Positions 22,290-31,611 of a stretch of DNA of 31,611 nucleotides are shown here, one piece after another. Each line of letters starts with the position of its first letter. The first letter of the stretch is position 1. Location: contig JADGJL010000212.1 in NCBI GenBank assembly GCA_027600665.1, positions 1 to 31,611 of the forward strand, given 5' to 3'. The stretch is from Irineochytrium annulatum. Taxonomy: Eukaryota; Chytridiomycota; Chytridiomycetes; Chytridiales; Chytridiaceae. Both the position numbers and the translations under genes were made by a program. Below the pieces are notes generated by a model, which made no database searches, was not told the origin of the DNA, and saw only the letters and a list, made by a program, of their open reading frames with translations.

Positions 22290-23412
22290 CACCGCCGGGA
22301 TTGACATGATGCACGACGCCGAAGGACAGCCGGCACTGTCTGCGTTCCCGGATGAACTGCGCCGCTTAACGCAAGGGGGATGGTCGGGGGACGATGATCG
22401 TCTAGGGCCCTTCTTAGGCAATGGGGGCTATACCTCGTTCTGTCCTGCACCACTTCGTTCAGCTGGAGTAGGAGCTAAACAGGCTGCGACTAGCGCCGCG
22501 ACCTTGGGGGAGTTGCTGGGCGATCTCAACAACGTGACTATAGAGAACTCAATAGCGACTCCTACACCGGCGATACCTCGATGTCGCAGGAACCAAGGCG
22601 CATCTGCGACGGCCATTTAGAGTGGATATTGAAGCAACTGTAGCGAGCGGCCGTTGTCGCGCCGGAGGTGACTCTCTCCGATGTTGAAGCCGAAGTTGTC
22701 TACAAGTTGTGTCGGTCATCTAAAATGGAATGGTCGAAGGCAGTTTGCATTAGCATGCCCCCGTCGATAAGATTGTGGAGAAGTCCCGCGCCTTAAAATG
22801 TTTGGGAGTTACAACATGGGGGAGTTGAATGAAAAGGACCCTATCATTTACGAATTCGAGTGGGCACACTTCATCTCCGGAACCATGTCTGGCCCTGTTG
22901 ATGACGTCGTTCCGATGCGGCATGCAAAGCAGACCCGAAAATCGACGCCCGTCTTCATGAACTCTTCGCCCGGCGCATCTGCCTTTGCGACTGCCTCGGA
23001 TGAACGTTCTACGTTGCCCTGTCAGCGACGTCTCTTTCGGACCTTGCAATGTTGTCGGGCGCCAGGAGTCGCGTCCCCTGCTTGTCAACTGGTTTTAACG
23101 CCAAATTTGACTGACATTGTTGCGAGACTGGTCAGATTGGAGGAGTTGTCTATAAGTTGCACGCAGGGCCTAAGAGCTGCCGCGTTCGTGGACGAAAGCA
23201 TTGCATTCCCACATCGCTCTCTAACTTGAGGAAGCCTGCGTCAGCAAGGTCATACTGCCCGGCGTTTTGCGAGGCCAACGTTTGGTACACTAGATGGGGA
23301 GCTGGTCATCTGCAGGGAACTCGTGGACGACGGCATTTCTAGGTTACAGTGCATTCGTATTCACGGCAAGATAACATTAATAGCGAATGCGCCAGTGCGG
23401 CCTTGAGCAAAT
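22290..23412 (+). pseudogene. Decayed paralogue of the F-box/leucine-rich-like gene
   Basis: This stretch matches the gene at 18037-19316 in order but in broken frames. LLGDLNNVTIENS (near 22515) corresponds to YLRRLDDVSVDGE. The DNA at about 22648-22672 (GCCGTTGTCGCGCCGGAGG) matches GCTGTCGCGCCGAAGG near 18541. APVDKIVEKSRALKCLGV (about 22757-22810) corresponds to LPVGDIVKKSPGLLSLSG. RLEELSISC (about 23136) corresponds to LVELSILC. CRELVDDGISRLQCIRIHG (about 23310-23365) corresponds to FESLITCGMPALQAIRLKV. Several stop codons and frame changes separate these blocks, so no full protein can be made. An ATG near 22307 precedes PDELRRLT, which may be the F-box remnant. I consider this a pseudogene created by an old duplication. 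Confidence 0.65.
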
Positions 23413-24143
23413 GCTGTTGGTTTCGGCACGTACGGCGAGTCTCTGCTCAGCCGGTAATTATCAATTTTGGAATAATGGCACAGCCACTAGTAAGTGATTT
23501 GGTTTTTCACTAGTTGGTTGTAAACGCTGTAACCATTTTTCTTAGACAAATGTTGGGGAGATTGGAGGCATGGAGCCAAGGCCCGCCGTCTGCGAACTTG
23601 AGTACGATGAACCCTTTTCGACCCATTGAGCATATGTTTATGAAAATTTCGATATAACCTTTCTCTGTTTGCAATAAAGCATGAGATATGAACAGTTTTA
23701 TTTTCCTCTGTATGTCTACCGGGGTTGACACTTAGTTGCCCGCTTTTGACGCTAGAATTGTTCTCGCCCTACTGTCGATGTTGAGAAATTCATATCCTAG
23801 TGAAATGAAGGCCATCGTGCCCATTTGATCTGAAATGTTACAAAGATAATGTCGACGCCGGCGATTCAACGACTCCGTTTAATCTCTTCGCTGTTAGACG
23901 TCACGACGACAGAGATATCCCTCCACGTCGCAACCAAGAAGCCATCCCTAAGGCTTACTTCTCGTCGAGCGAAGCCATCGACAGCCTCGACGATCAGCCA
24001 TATTACTGTCCGCGCTTGTATGGGTGGGCTCAACGTGCCAAGCTAAACCATCTTGACGTCCCAAGAGACCCATTCCCGGGCTCGTATGTGTGGTGGTCAA
24101 GGGGTTTGGGCGTTCACAAGATGAGGCTGGCAAACTTCCATTC
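23413..24143. other. Intergenic region upstream of lipase gene
   Basis: The first 430 bases are AT-rich and contain no gene that I can see. From about 23852 to the lipase ATG one + frame stays open without an ATG (it reads through YYCPRLYGWAQ and PFPGSYVWWSRG). It has no recognisable family and could be chance, a 5' leader or a fragment. The lipase promoter should lie here. Confidence 0.35.
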
Positions 24144-25631
24144 ATGCGGCGTCGTTCTGGGCTCGTCGCCCTCCTCGTCCTCGTCCACCCCCAACCCGCC
24201 CCGGCCACGGCCCTGGACCAGCAGCCCATCGCCGTGCCCTCCTCACCGTCACTACCACCGCCGCCGTCTCCCTCCCTCCCGCGGTCGGCGCTCCCAATCC
24301 CGCCTGAGGAGATCGAGCGAATCAAGGTGCGGCTTCGACGGTTCGCGTCACGTGGAGCTCTCAACTAACGTCTTGCTTGTCGAGCAGCTGGCCTGGGTGC
24401 CCTATGCGCAGTCAGCGTACTGTCTGGATGGGCTGGAGGACTGGGGTTGCCAAACATGTGGGGGGCTCACGAGCGGGACAGTGAACGTGAGCTTGTTCGG
24501 GGAGTTCAACAACAGCGTGTTCGGGTGAGAGACTTCTCTCTTTTAGTCGCTTGCTGAGTAAGCGAGGAAGTAATACGAGATACTCAATGCAGATTTGTGG
24601 CTGCGAACCCGCCCGCTAAGCACATTGCCATCTCTTTCCGGGGGTCGAGGACGATGGACAATTGGATTGATGATCTCATGATAGGTTTGACTTTCTCCGT
24701 TTTCCTCACGAGGAAACGTAACCAGTTATGCCGTAAACTTGCAGCGAAGCCGGATTGCCCGTTCCCGGGTGCACCCGAAGGAGCAAAGATTCACTACGGC
24801 TTCCTCAACTCCTGGAGTCTCGTCAGAGACGACGTGATGTCGCATGTTAGTCGTCTCCTGCTAATGTATCCGAAGTTCGACATTTGGTTCACGGGACACT
24901 CGTTGGGCGGAGGTGAGGACTGCTTAATTACTACGTTCGTACATCAAATGTGATACGGTAGCCTAACCTTCCATCTCTACAGCGCTTGCGACCCTGGCTG
25001 CCGTCGACATCCGACAAACTTTGGGCGTGGTTAGTAGCCTGGCTTGGCTTCTGCTTTTAATAAAAATTGTTTCCTCAACGTCACTTGCTTACTTTAATTG
25101 CAGCCCGGCTTCCGCCTCAAGCTCCTAACCTTCGCCCAGCCCCGCGTCGGCAACGGCATCTGGGCGGACTGGGTTGACTCGCTTACGTTCGACCACATGC
25201 TCCGTGTGGTAAACCAAGACGACCTTACACCTCACCTCCCGCCCTCGTTCGCGGGCTTCCGGCACTGCCCCGACGAGATTTGGATCGCGGACGAGGACGG
25301 GACCACGTTGTTGTGTTCAGACGACAACGGCGACATCCCGGGAGATCATCACGGCGGCGGGGACGGCGACGCAGGCGGTGGTGGTGGTGGAGGTGTGGAT
25401 CGAGGGAGGGGGAAGGGGAGGTGGTGGCGAGGTGGGGATGCGGATTCGCGCAAAGGCGGGAATTGGTGGGACGGGACGGCTGATGGCTCGCCGCCGGCGA
25501 GTGTGCGGAGTTTGGATGAGAACAAGGAGTGCGCGAACAGGCCGAGGTGGAAGTATAACGTCTCCAGGCACACATGGATGTGGGAGCTGCAGGTCGGGAT
25601 TAAGGCTTGCATGCTTGAGGAGGAGGTTTAA
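24144..25631 (+). CDS. Secreted class 3 (fungal-type) lipase
   Basis: Six exons: 24144-24326, 24388-24524, 24593-24684, 24745-24912, 24983-25029 and 25104-25631, giving 384 aa. The product is an alpha/beta-hydrolase of the triacylglycerol lipase class 3 family, probably exported. The N-terminus MRRRSGLVALLVLV followed by HPQPAPATA looks like a signal peptide. Family motifs are EEIERIKLAWVPYAQSAYC, KHIAISFRGSRTMDNWIDDL, KIHYGFLNSW, the nucleophile elbow GHSLGG (S190), LLTFAQPRVGN and VVNQDDLTPHLPP (catalytic Asp 248 or 249). The likely catalytic His is H365 in NVSRHTWMW. Cys residues in the N-terminal part and near the end (AC) suggest disulphides. Between the Asp and the His lies a Gly/Asp/Trp-rich low-complexity insertion (about 280-345) not found in typical fungal lipases. 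Intron 3 (24685-24744) is 60 nt and would stay open if retained. Confidence 0.9.
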
Positions 25632-26282
25632 GGCGTCGGTAATTAATGAGGTTGGTGAAGGGAGCCGAGTTTGATTTGGTGGAGCATGCAGATGGGCAGC
25701 GCACACACACCCACCCAAAACACACATGCAAGCGAAGAATCTCTGCTCGTACGCCGAGAAACACGTTTGATGAACTTTCTCAATGAATCCGTTATTGTAT
25801 ATACGGTGCCAAGTTGCCGCTTTAGTACTTATCCCGGAGTGTTTTTGTTGTTTTTTGGCAACCTGTATTTTTTACGTATCTCAACAACGGAACGAGTAAA
25901 AGTAACAAATATCACATCCTCATAAACAATGGCTTCGGCAGGATCTCAATTTATTAGGTCTAAATCACTATATTTGGGATTTTGTCCAGATCGTTACTTC
26001 TCGATGACAATCACACCGTAAAAAAGATGCCAACTACAATCCCAGATCACTCCAACGCGAATATAACACATAATCTAATTACGAAAACGAAAGCCACACT
26101 CATAATGACTATGAAGACACCACATACAGATATTGCCTGCAGACGCAAACATAAAATTATCAAGTAATCTCCGTCCATATTAAGCACCAAGACTAAATGT
26201 CTCTCGCCAATGACTTCTTTCCCAAATCGACCAACGTCTTCTACTCCACCTTCCCCGATAATCTTCTACCATCCACCAGGAT
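25632..26282. other. Convergent AT-rich intergenic region
   Basis: This region lies between the ends of the lipase gene (+) and the membrane-protein gene (-). It is AT-rich, especially from 25780 to 26170, and has no credible gene. It probably holds both 3' untranslated regions. Confidence 0.5.
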
Positions 26283-26977
26283 TTACTCAATCTTGTCCGC
26301 AACCTTCTCCACTCTCACGGCCCTCTTCTTCACGGTCGTCGGCTTCTCCACCGTCTCATCCTGCGTCGTCGACAGGTTCAGCAACAGCGCAAACACGGCT
26401 GACACGGCGCCCATGACGACCAGCAGCGCGATGTCGTAGATGGCCTGGATCTCCTCCGCGGGCGTCAACCGTTTGCCCTTAGCCGCAATCCTCAGCGCCG
26501 GTCCGGTCAGGACGACGATCAAAGGCGTTGACCCGATGAAGGTCATGATCAAGGTCAAGACGTGGATGGATCGTTTGGCGGCGTCGGTGGCGATGTTGAG
26601 AATCACGATCACGATCAAGGACGCGTAAGAGATGTACATGACGTTGTGGGCCCACTGAGGGAGGGAAGCGACGCTCCGGTGGAATGTCTGCGGGTTAAGT
26701 AGGCCACGGATCAGTCTTCCCACTTCGGAGAAATCAGATAAAGGAGGTACCATAATGTCCGTGCGGACTGAGGAAGGAATCTTGCTTCTCAGGATGGTGG
26801 CGTCCGAGAGGCCGGCCCACATGAAGGGGACGACATGGTGAAGACCGAAAGCGAGGTCCACGAAGAATAGCGCAAGGATCTGTCGAGTGACCGCACCAAT
26901 GTTCAGTCAGGACGGAAACGGAGTCGACGACGGCTACTCACGAACGCCAACAAAGCGGGCTGCAGCGGGGTTGCCAT
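26283..26977 (-). CDS. Small multi-pass membrane protein, unrecognised
   Basis: I do not recognise the family. Three exons: 26977-26942, 26879-26751 and 26687-26283, giving 189 aa. The start MATPLQPALLAF joins in frame to ILALFFVDLAFGLHHVV. Four hydrophobic helices are visible: residues about 10-36; AHNVMYISYASLIVIVILNI; VLTLIMTFIGSTPLIVVLTG; and DIALLVVMGAVSAVFALLLN. The tail is hydrophilic and Lys/Glu-rich, probably cytosolic. The second intron (26688-26750, 63 nt) is in frame and has no stop, so an unspliced form would be 21 residues longer. The gene is divergent from the phosducin-like gene, with about 320 bp between starts. Confidence 0.7.
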
Positions 26978-27295
26978 TATGGGAAGAGGTGCAGAGCAGC
27001 GAGAGGGCCAAAAATCAGACGTGGATTTCTGCGAAGTCGAAATGCCAGCTTTATGCGAGGGAACTGCGGACGTCGCATACCTCGACGGGATGCCATATCG
27101 CGTATGATGGACAAACTCTTAGGCGAAAGGAAAGGCGGTCCTCAACTTCCGTTGAGAATATATGGCCAGCAGAATAGCAGAAGGCAATGTTCACCCGACG
27201 TATTATAATTGCACGATTTCAGCTAGAAGAGGTCCTCAGTCACGTGAGGAACGGAACGTTAAGCTTCGTGGTTGAAGCAAACGCTCATTCAAACC
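26978..27295. promoter_or_regulatory. Divergent promoter region
   Basis: These 318 bases separate the starts of the membrane-protein gene (-) and the phosducin-like gene (+). They should contain both promoters. No clear TATA box or binding motif is recognisable. A + frame crossing here (26887-27177) has no family features and is probably chance. Confidence 0.4.
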
Positions 27296-28123
27296 ATGAT
27301 GACCGACGGCGATGAGGAAGCGTTCGCCGCCGAGCCGGATACGGTCCCGCCCTCCGACGAGGACGTTCGCATCCTCGAGGACAACCAGATCCGCCAGCAG
27401 CTCGGCATCGGCGGCGCCATGACGGGCCCGAAGGGCGTCCTGGCCGACTACAAATTCCACCAGACCCAGGAGGCCGCCCGCGCCACGGAGCGCTCCCAGC
27501 GGGACGCCGACAGGCTCGACCGGTCCGCGCTCCGGTCAGGGTTCATGCAGCGCCAGATCGACGCCGAGGAGCGGGAGAAGCGGGGGACGAGGCTGGACGC
27601 TGCCCAGCAGGCCGCGGACGAGGACGACGAGGACCTGCTCAGGCTCCTGGAGGGGGAGGAGGAGGACGAGGAGGTCTTCCTGAGGGAGTACAAGGCCCGC
27701 CGGCTGGCCGAGATGACGGAATCCCTCCGCGGGCCTCGATTCGGCGACTTCGTCGAGATCACCGTCAACGACTACGTCCGTTGCGTCGAGGGTTCAGGGC
27801 GAGGCGTTGACGTGCTTGTGCACCTCTACCAACCCTCGCATGACGCCTGCCGGCTCGTGAACGCCTTCATGAGCGTGCTGGCGCCGCGGTACCCGGGCAC
27901 GCGGTTCGTGAGAATCGTGAGCACGGAGGCGGACGAGACGTTCGACGAGGTGGCCCTGCCGGCGGTGCTGCACTACAGGGACGGGGAGGTTGTGAAAAGC
28001 CTTATGAGGGTGTCGGACGAGGTGGAGGGGTGGCGGAGGTTTGGGAGGTGCGATTTGGAGGATTTTGAGGCGCTGATGTTGAAGGAGAAGATGTTGGACG
28101 CCGAGCAGGCTGTTAATTATTGA
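27296..28123 (+). CDS. PDCL: Phosducin-like protein
   Basis: A single exon of 275 aa. Phosducin-like proteins bind G-protein beta-gamma subunits and the CCT chaperonin and help fold and assemble G-beta-gamma. The N-terminal helical part has the phosducin signature TGPKGVLADYKFHQ (about residues 43-56), followed by a charged coiled region and a run of acidic residues (LLRLLEGEEEDEEVFLREY). The thioredoxin-like C-terminal domain begins near FGDFVEITVNDYVRCVEG and continues with VLVHLYQPSHDACRLVNAF, YPGTRFVRIVST, VALPAVLHYRDGEVV and CDLEDFEALM. This order fits class I phosducin-like proteins (PhLP1) better than the shorter Plp2/PDCL3 group. The start is the first ATG (27296); a second ATG follows at once. 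Confidence 0.92.
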   Translation: MMTDGDEEAFAAEPDTVPPSDEDVRILEDNQIRQQLGIGGAMTGPKGVLADYKFHQTQEAARATERSQRDADRLDRSALRSGFMQRQIDAEEREKRGTRLDAAQQAADEDDEDLLRLLEGEEEDEEVFLREYKARRLAEMTESLRGPRFGDFVEITVNDYVRCVEGSGRGVDVLVHLYQPSHDACRLVNAFMSVLAPRYPGTRFVRIVSTEADETFDEVALPAVLHYRDGEVVKSLMRVSDEVEGWRRFGRCDLEDFEALMLKEKMLDAEQAVNY

Positions 28124-28684
28124 GGAGGGGATCTTCCTGCCGGGGGGCCGGCTTCTATTTATGTCTTTCTCTGGATGGATTTTTTTTTAATGGCTTGTTC
28201 ATCGACGCTTGATTCTATTTCAATGCTGTTCTTTTCGTCCACGGTGCCATGCTAATTTGAGCAATTATTTCCCTTCTTTTTTTTTTTTTTCTTTGTTGCT
28301 CACAAATTGAGCTGTTCGAACTCAACAGTGACGAGGAGTTGATGAGATGAGGTTGGTAGATTGACTATTTGGGGCAATCTTGAAGCACTCTTTCTATATC
28401 ATTGTCTGCGAGGATCGCTTGCAGCTCTTCCAAATTAGTGTGATTGTAAATGTTGGCGATCTCCATTTACCGAGAGATTTGACGGCGATCCCCACAAACC
28501 GCGTTCTAACTCCCCAGAGCCACGTCGATGCCGCGGTATTAAGGCCCGGACCTGGGCACGGCCGGATCGCTAGAGTTAGCCTGCCCAGACCTCTGCTCCC
28601 GGCCCCTCGTCGAATGGCAGCCCACGTATCGATCGCTATCCGCCACCTCTTACTGGACAACCGCCAGCCTGTCTCGACGGACAG
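28124..28684. other. Intergenic region with T-tracts
   Basis: T runs at about 28181-28188 and 28277-28291 lie downstream of the phosducin-like gene and may belong to its 3' untranslated region. The rest should be the leader and promoter of the next + strand gene. A 240-aa frame starting at 28380 overlaps that gene in another frame and lacks natural features. Confidence 0.4.
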
Positions 28685-29473
28685 ATGTCGACCCCCGATC
28701 TCACCCGCCCGTCCGTCGACCTCGCCGTCCCTGATTTCTCACCGACAGCCGACCCGCCTCCCCCAGTCCCACGGCCGCGCCCACGGCGGCCCTCCTCCTC
28801 CAGACCTCAATCTTGGGCGCCAACCTCGCACTATGTCATCCAGGAGGAGCGCGCCGAAGAGCTCCTTCCCGATCCATTCGCCGTCCCCCAAGCCAACCGC
28901 CAGGACAACGGCGACGACGCCCGCACGTCACTCGTATCCGCTGAAGCCACACCGATCGATGGCCGGTCAGCTGCGAGCTCGCCGGACTTCAAGGTCATGC
29001 GGCGGACCCCGCGACCTCACAGCGCGCGCCCGCTCTCTTACGCCGGCGCGGGACCCATCCCCGTCATTGGCAGCGGAAGCACGCCGACCTCCTACGGCCT
29101 AGCGTCGCCGGCGGCGTTGTACGGCATTATGGCCGACAGCAGTGACGGGATCGACTCGCGAAGGCGCCGGGGCAGCGGTGACGCCAGGGGACGACAGGGT
29201 AGCAGTGACGGGATGGACGCCAAGGGGCGACGGGGTAGTGGGGACGGGTTCGACGCGAGGTTGCGGCGAGTGAGCGCCCCTGCGCCGGTCAGCGCGGATC
29301 CTTTCGTGGTAGACGAGCTGATCCGGGAGTTTTCCCTTCTGAACCCGGACGTGGTAGAGAAGATCAAGGAGACTCAGCGAGTCGTGGCGTTGCCGAGGGA
29401 GGCGGGCGGGAAAGGGGCGGTGCAGTGGACCAAGCTCAAGTCTTTGATGACGAAGGTGGTTGGGCGGAGGTAG
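28685..29473 (+). CDS. Unrecognised disordered 262-aa protein with small tandem repeat
   Basis: I do not recognise this protein. It is a single frame from ATG 28685 to TAG 29471-29473. The N-terminal third is Pro/Arg-rich (PPPPVPRPRPRRP). The middle has a repeat of charged units at about residues 152-196: SSDGIDSRRRRG, SGDARGRQG, SSDGMDAKGRRG, SGDGFDARLRR. The C-terminus is more ordered and helical (PFVVDELIREFSLLNPDVVE, then a basic end WTKLKSLMTKVVGRR). There are no membrane segments or enzyme motifs. It could be a short adaptor or nucleic-acid-binding protein, but that is a guess. Confidence 0.6.
   Translation: MSTPDLTRPSVDLAVPDFSPTADPPPPVPRPRPRRPSSSRPQSWAPTSHYVIQEERAEELLPDPFAVPQANRQDNGDDARTSLVSAEATPIDGRSAASSPDFKVMRRTPRPHSARPLSYAGAGPIPVIGSGSTPTSYGLASPAALYGIMADSSDGIDSRRRRGSGDARGRQGSSDGMDAKGRRGSGDGFDARLRRVSAPAPVSADPFVVDELIREFSLLNPDVVEKIKETQRVVALPREAGGKGAVQWTKLKSLMTKVVGRR
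29152..29268 (+). repeat. Imperfect tandem repeat coding for (S/G)-S-D-G-x-D-(S/A) units
   Basis: Four imperfect copies of a 27-36 bp unit, each containing a form of GGCAGCGGTGACG or GGTAGCAGTGACGGG, lie head to tail inside the 262-aa gene. Copy length is a multiple of three, so the frame is kept. Confidence 0.7.
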
Positions 29474-30017
29474 TTGAACGGAATGAACTGCGTATTGATA
29501 GTGGCCGTGGTTGCGCTTGGTTGACGCGTGATATACTTGCTGTAGAATTTCCTCCCTCACTCTATCAATATTTATTGGGTTAATGAGCGTTTCGGTATAC
29601 TGCGCTGTCTGCGCGTCCTCCAGTAATGTTGTTGCCTATCGAAGAAATAAACATGCAGAATTATCTGCCTTGACAATGTTCTGAATCGGCGGTGAAAGAA
29701 AACAACTGAAGGCGTAAGAAATAAACGGATCTTGCAAGCTTCAATAAGCATGCGCTACAAGAAATTAGAGTTGGGTGCACGCACTGCAAACCTTCCAATT
29801 CTTTATTATTAGTTTTTTTTGATGTCCTTGGTGCCTTCACAAGCTCGCTAGGCTTCCACGATGCACTCCACGCAATGCCCCGAACATGTCGTAGTCCGCA
29901 GTTCAAACTACGACAATCTGTTCTGACTGCATCATTATCAAACAAATGCCTTTCGACAGTCGCCAACTCCCAAACGTTGATTAAATATTTGAGCTCGCCC
30001 ACACTACGGTTGCCATG
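29474..30017. other. Convergent intergenic region
   Basis: No gene is seen between the 262-aa gene (+) and the gelsolin-like gene (-). The sequence is AT-rich, with a short T8 tract near 29813. It probably contains the two 3' untranslated regions. Confidence 0.45.
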
Positions 30018-31611
30018 TCATCGCTTCTTCCCCGCACCCGGCGTCAGCACGTCCGGGAATCCCATTAGAACGGCACTTGCGCCACCCTCGGTCTCCCCAG
30101 CTTCCTCATCTTTCTCCGTGTCAAAGTACGACAAGAAGGCGTCGCTCTCGCTACCCTCCCGGAGACCCGTCACGGGCACATTCATCTGCCTTCCCGTCCG
30201 GTAGAAGTACTCCTGTATAAAAACTAATTTTCAGCACAAGAACTTTGGAGGTAGACATGATCTGCAGCACTTACAAACGCTAGCTGCATCGGCCGTCTCT
30301 TCATGTCCACGCCATCCCCCGTCCAAACAAAGAAACTGTCCCCAGCTTCCACAAAGTACACCCCGTCCGACTTGAATAGCGGCTCGCCGCTGAACCCGTT
30401 CGCTCCCCACCTGACCCTCCTCCCGTGGGCCTCGATGACCGTCTCGACGCATCGCACGATATTCGTGTCCGTGAGTCTGTGGACCGTCTTGTCGCACGTC
30501 TGGTTCCCGCTTGGGGTAGCCGTCGCACGGAGGGCCGGGTCTGCGGTGCGGGGGCGGGTGCGGATGAAGCTGGTGGTCTGGGCAGTGGGGCTCGGCTGCC
30601 CCGGCACGGCAGATGTCGCCGCGGATTGTTGCTGCTGCTGGAGTGCCTCACTGGAGGCTGCGGAGCCGGGCCGCTCTACCTTGGTCAGGTCGGGTTTGGA
30701 CGATATTGGCGACTGGTCCGACGGGGCCGGCGACGGCGACGGCGGTAGAACCCGCTCAACACCGAGGGCTTCCCAAAAGGCGGCCTGAACCGGGTCTGCA
30801 TCCTCTGCCGTAGGGAAACGGTTACTGTGAGGCCAGGCACAAGGAAGAGCGCCTACCAAAATACTCGTACTTGTATCCCCTATTGTGGGAGAACCCCTTG
30901 CCCCAATCGACCGCCGCGCTCTTCTCCATTTGGAACGTCGCCAGGGGCGAAAATTCGCTCATGGCCATGCTTTGCTTCCTCCCGAGCGCACCAAGCTCCA
31001 ACATCATCCCACCCCTTCCCCCTGCGCCACCGACAATGCTCGCATGCCCAACTCCAGCACCGAGGGTGGTCGATCCTCTCGCGCCGTCCGCCCGCGCGAG
31101 CTCAGCCTTCCCCACGCCCGTCATCGACGCCGACACGCTCACGCCACCGCCACCGCCACCGCCGCTAGCGTTGCTTGCTGCGCCACCAGCCGCACCACCC
31201 GTCGACATCCCCGGCGTGGTCGAGAGCACCCACACGCACCCGCCACCTTCAAACACGTACACAGACTCACTCTCCGGTGTCCAGCCGTCCCGCACCGCAA
31301 CCAACCCTCTAATTCCGTCAATGCCACCAACGGGGCCTCTTCCAATGCTCCACCCGCCGGGCGCCCCGGACGGCGCCAGGAGCAGTTCGACGTCGTCCAA
31401 AATAATCGCCGAGGTTGGCGCGCCGCGCCGCAGCGTCGCCAGTCGGCGGACCAACGTCAGGCGCGGCCGGTGCATGGGCCGCGCTGGGGGAGTTACGGGG
31501 TTGCCATGCGGCGGGCGGCGGGGACGCGTGGTGGTGGAGGGGCGAGGCGTGTCGGACATGTAGACGGGTGGCCGGCCGAGGTCGGGGGCGACGGAATCGG
31601 CGGTGCAGGGC
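30018..31611 (-). CDS. Gelsolin-like domain protein, probably 5'-incomplete
   Basis: Exons: window edge to 30857, 30804-30275 and 30212-30018. From the ATG at 31559 this gives 475 aa, but the same frame stays open to the window edge (it reads APDLGRPPVYMSDTPRP), so the gene may start outside. Gelsolin repeats bind actin and Ca2+ and sever or cap filaments. A clear repeat spans GVYFVEAGDSFFVWTGDGVD, QLAFEYFYRTGR and GLREGSESDAFLSYF. A second, more divergent one is suggested by SVYVFEGGGCVWVLS, YKYEYFEDADPVQAAFWEALG. Large Gly/Ser/Ala- and Pro/Ser/Gln-rich insertions interrupt both. Gelsolin and villin proteins normally have three to six repeats; only about two are visible here. Severing activity cannot be assumed. 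The protein ends in a basic GAGKKR. Confidence 0.72.

Noticed and set aside
28380..29102. A 240-aa + frame overlapping the 262-aa gene
   Set aside because: It is in another frame, Pro/Arg/Ser-rich throughout, and stops before the more ordered C-terminal part of the 262-aa frame.
30303..31563. Long + frames opposite the gelsolin-like gene
   Set aside because: They are GC-rich antisense shadows; only the - strand shows gelsolin motifs and consistent splice sites.

Overview
The window looks like nuclear DNA of a zoosporic (flagellated) fungus, most likely a chytrid-type lineage. Genes are compact and GC-rich. They carry many short GT-AG introns (about 40-80 nt, several with CTAAC branch points), mostly in clear coding frames. 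One gene encodes the ciliary axoneme protein CFAP206 and another a soluble (ADCY10-type) adenylyl cyclase. Both families follow the presence of flagella and are missing from most non-flagellated fungi. No prokaryotic operons, rRNA, tRNA, CRISPR arrays or intact transposons were seen.

Layout: (1) 46-1599 (+), an unrecognised disordered protein. (2) 2061-5233 (-), CFAP206 in 14 exons; the full frame closes exactly. (3) 5.3-5.9 kb, intergenic, with an 18-bp perfect inverted repeat. (4) About 6.0-8.7 kb (+), fragments of an unrecognised multi-exon or decaying gene. (5) 8925-10404 (-), a RidA-family domain behind six tyrosine-containing repeats. (6) 10544-13412 (+), a BTB plus SPRY protein, divergent from the RidA gene. 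(7) 13597-17835 (+), soluble adenylyl cyclase in 11 exons. (8) About 18037-19316 (+), an F-box/leucine-rich-like gene with frame breaks. (9) 20092-21837 (-), mitochondrial aspartate aminotransferase in 6 exons. (10) About 22290-23412 (+), a badly decayed paralogue of gene 8. (11) 24144-25631 (+), a secreted class 3 lipase in 6 exons. (12) 26283-26977 (-), a small four-helix membrane protein. (13) 27296-28123 (+), a phosducin-like protein. (14) 28685-29473 (+), a disordered protein with a small tandem repeat. (15) 30018 to the window edge (-), a gelsolin-like protein, probably 5'-incomplete.

The genes do not form one pathway. Flagellum structure (CFAP206), bicarbonate-type cAMP signalling (soluble cyclase), G-beta-gamma/chaperonin assembly (phosducin-like) and actin remodelling (gelsolin-like) together fit a motile zoospore life cycle. 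Lipase and aminotransferase are metabolic. Exon models were built by hand from splice motifs and frame continuity; those for CFAP206, the cyclase, the aminotransferase, the lipase, the BTB gene and the RidA gene all give totals divisible by three.
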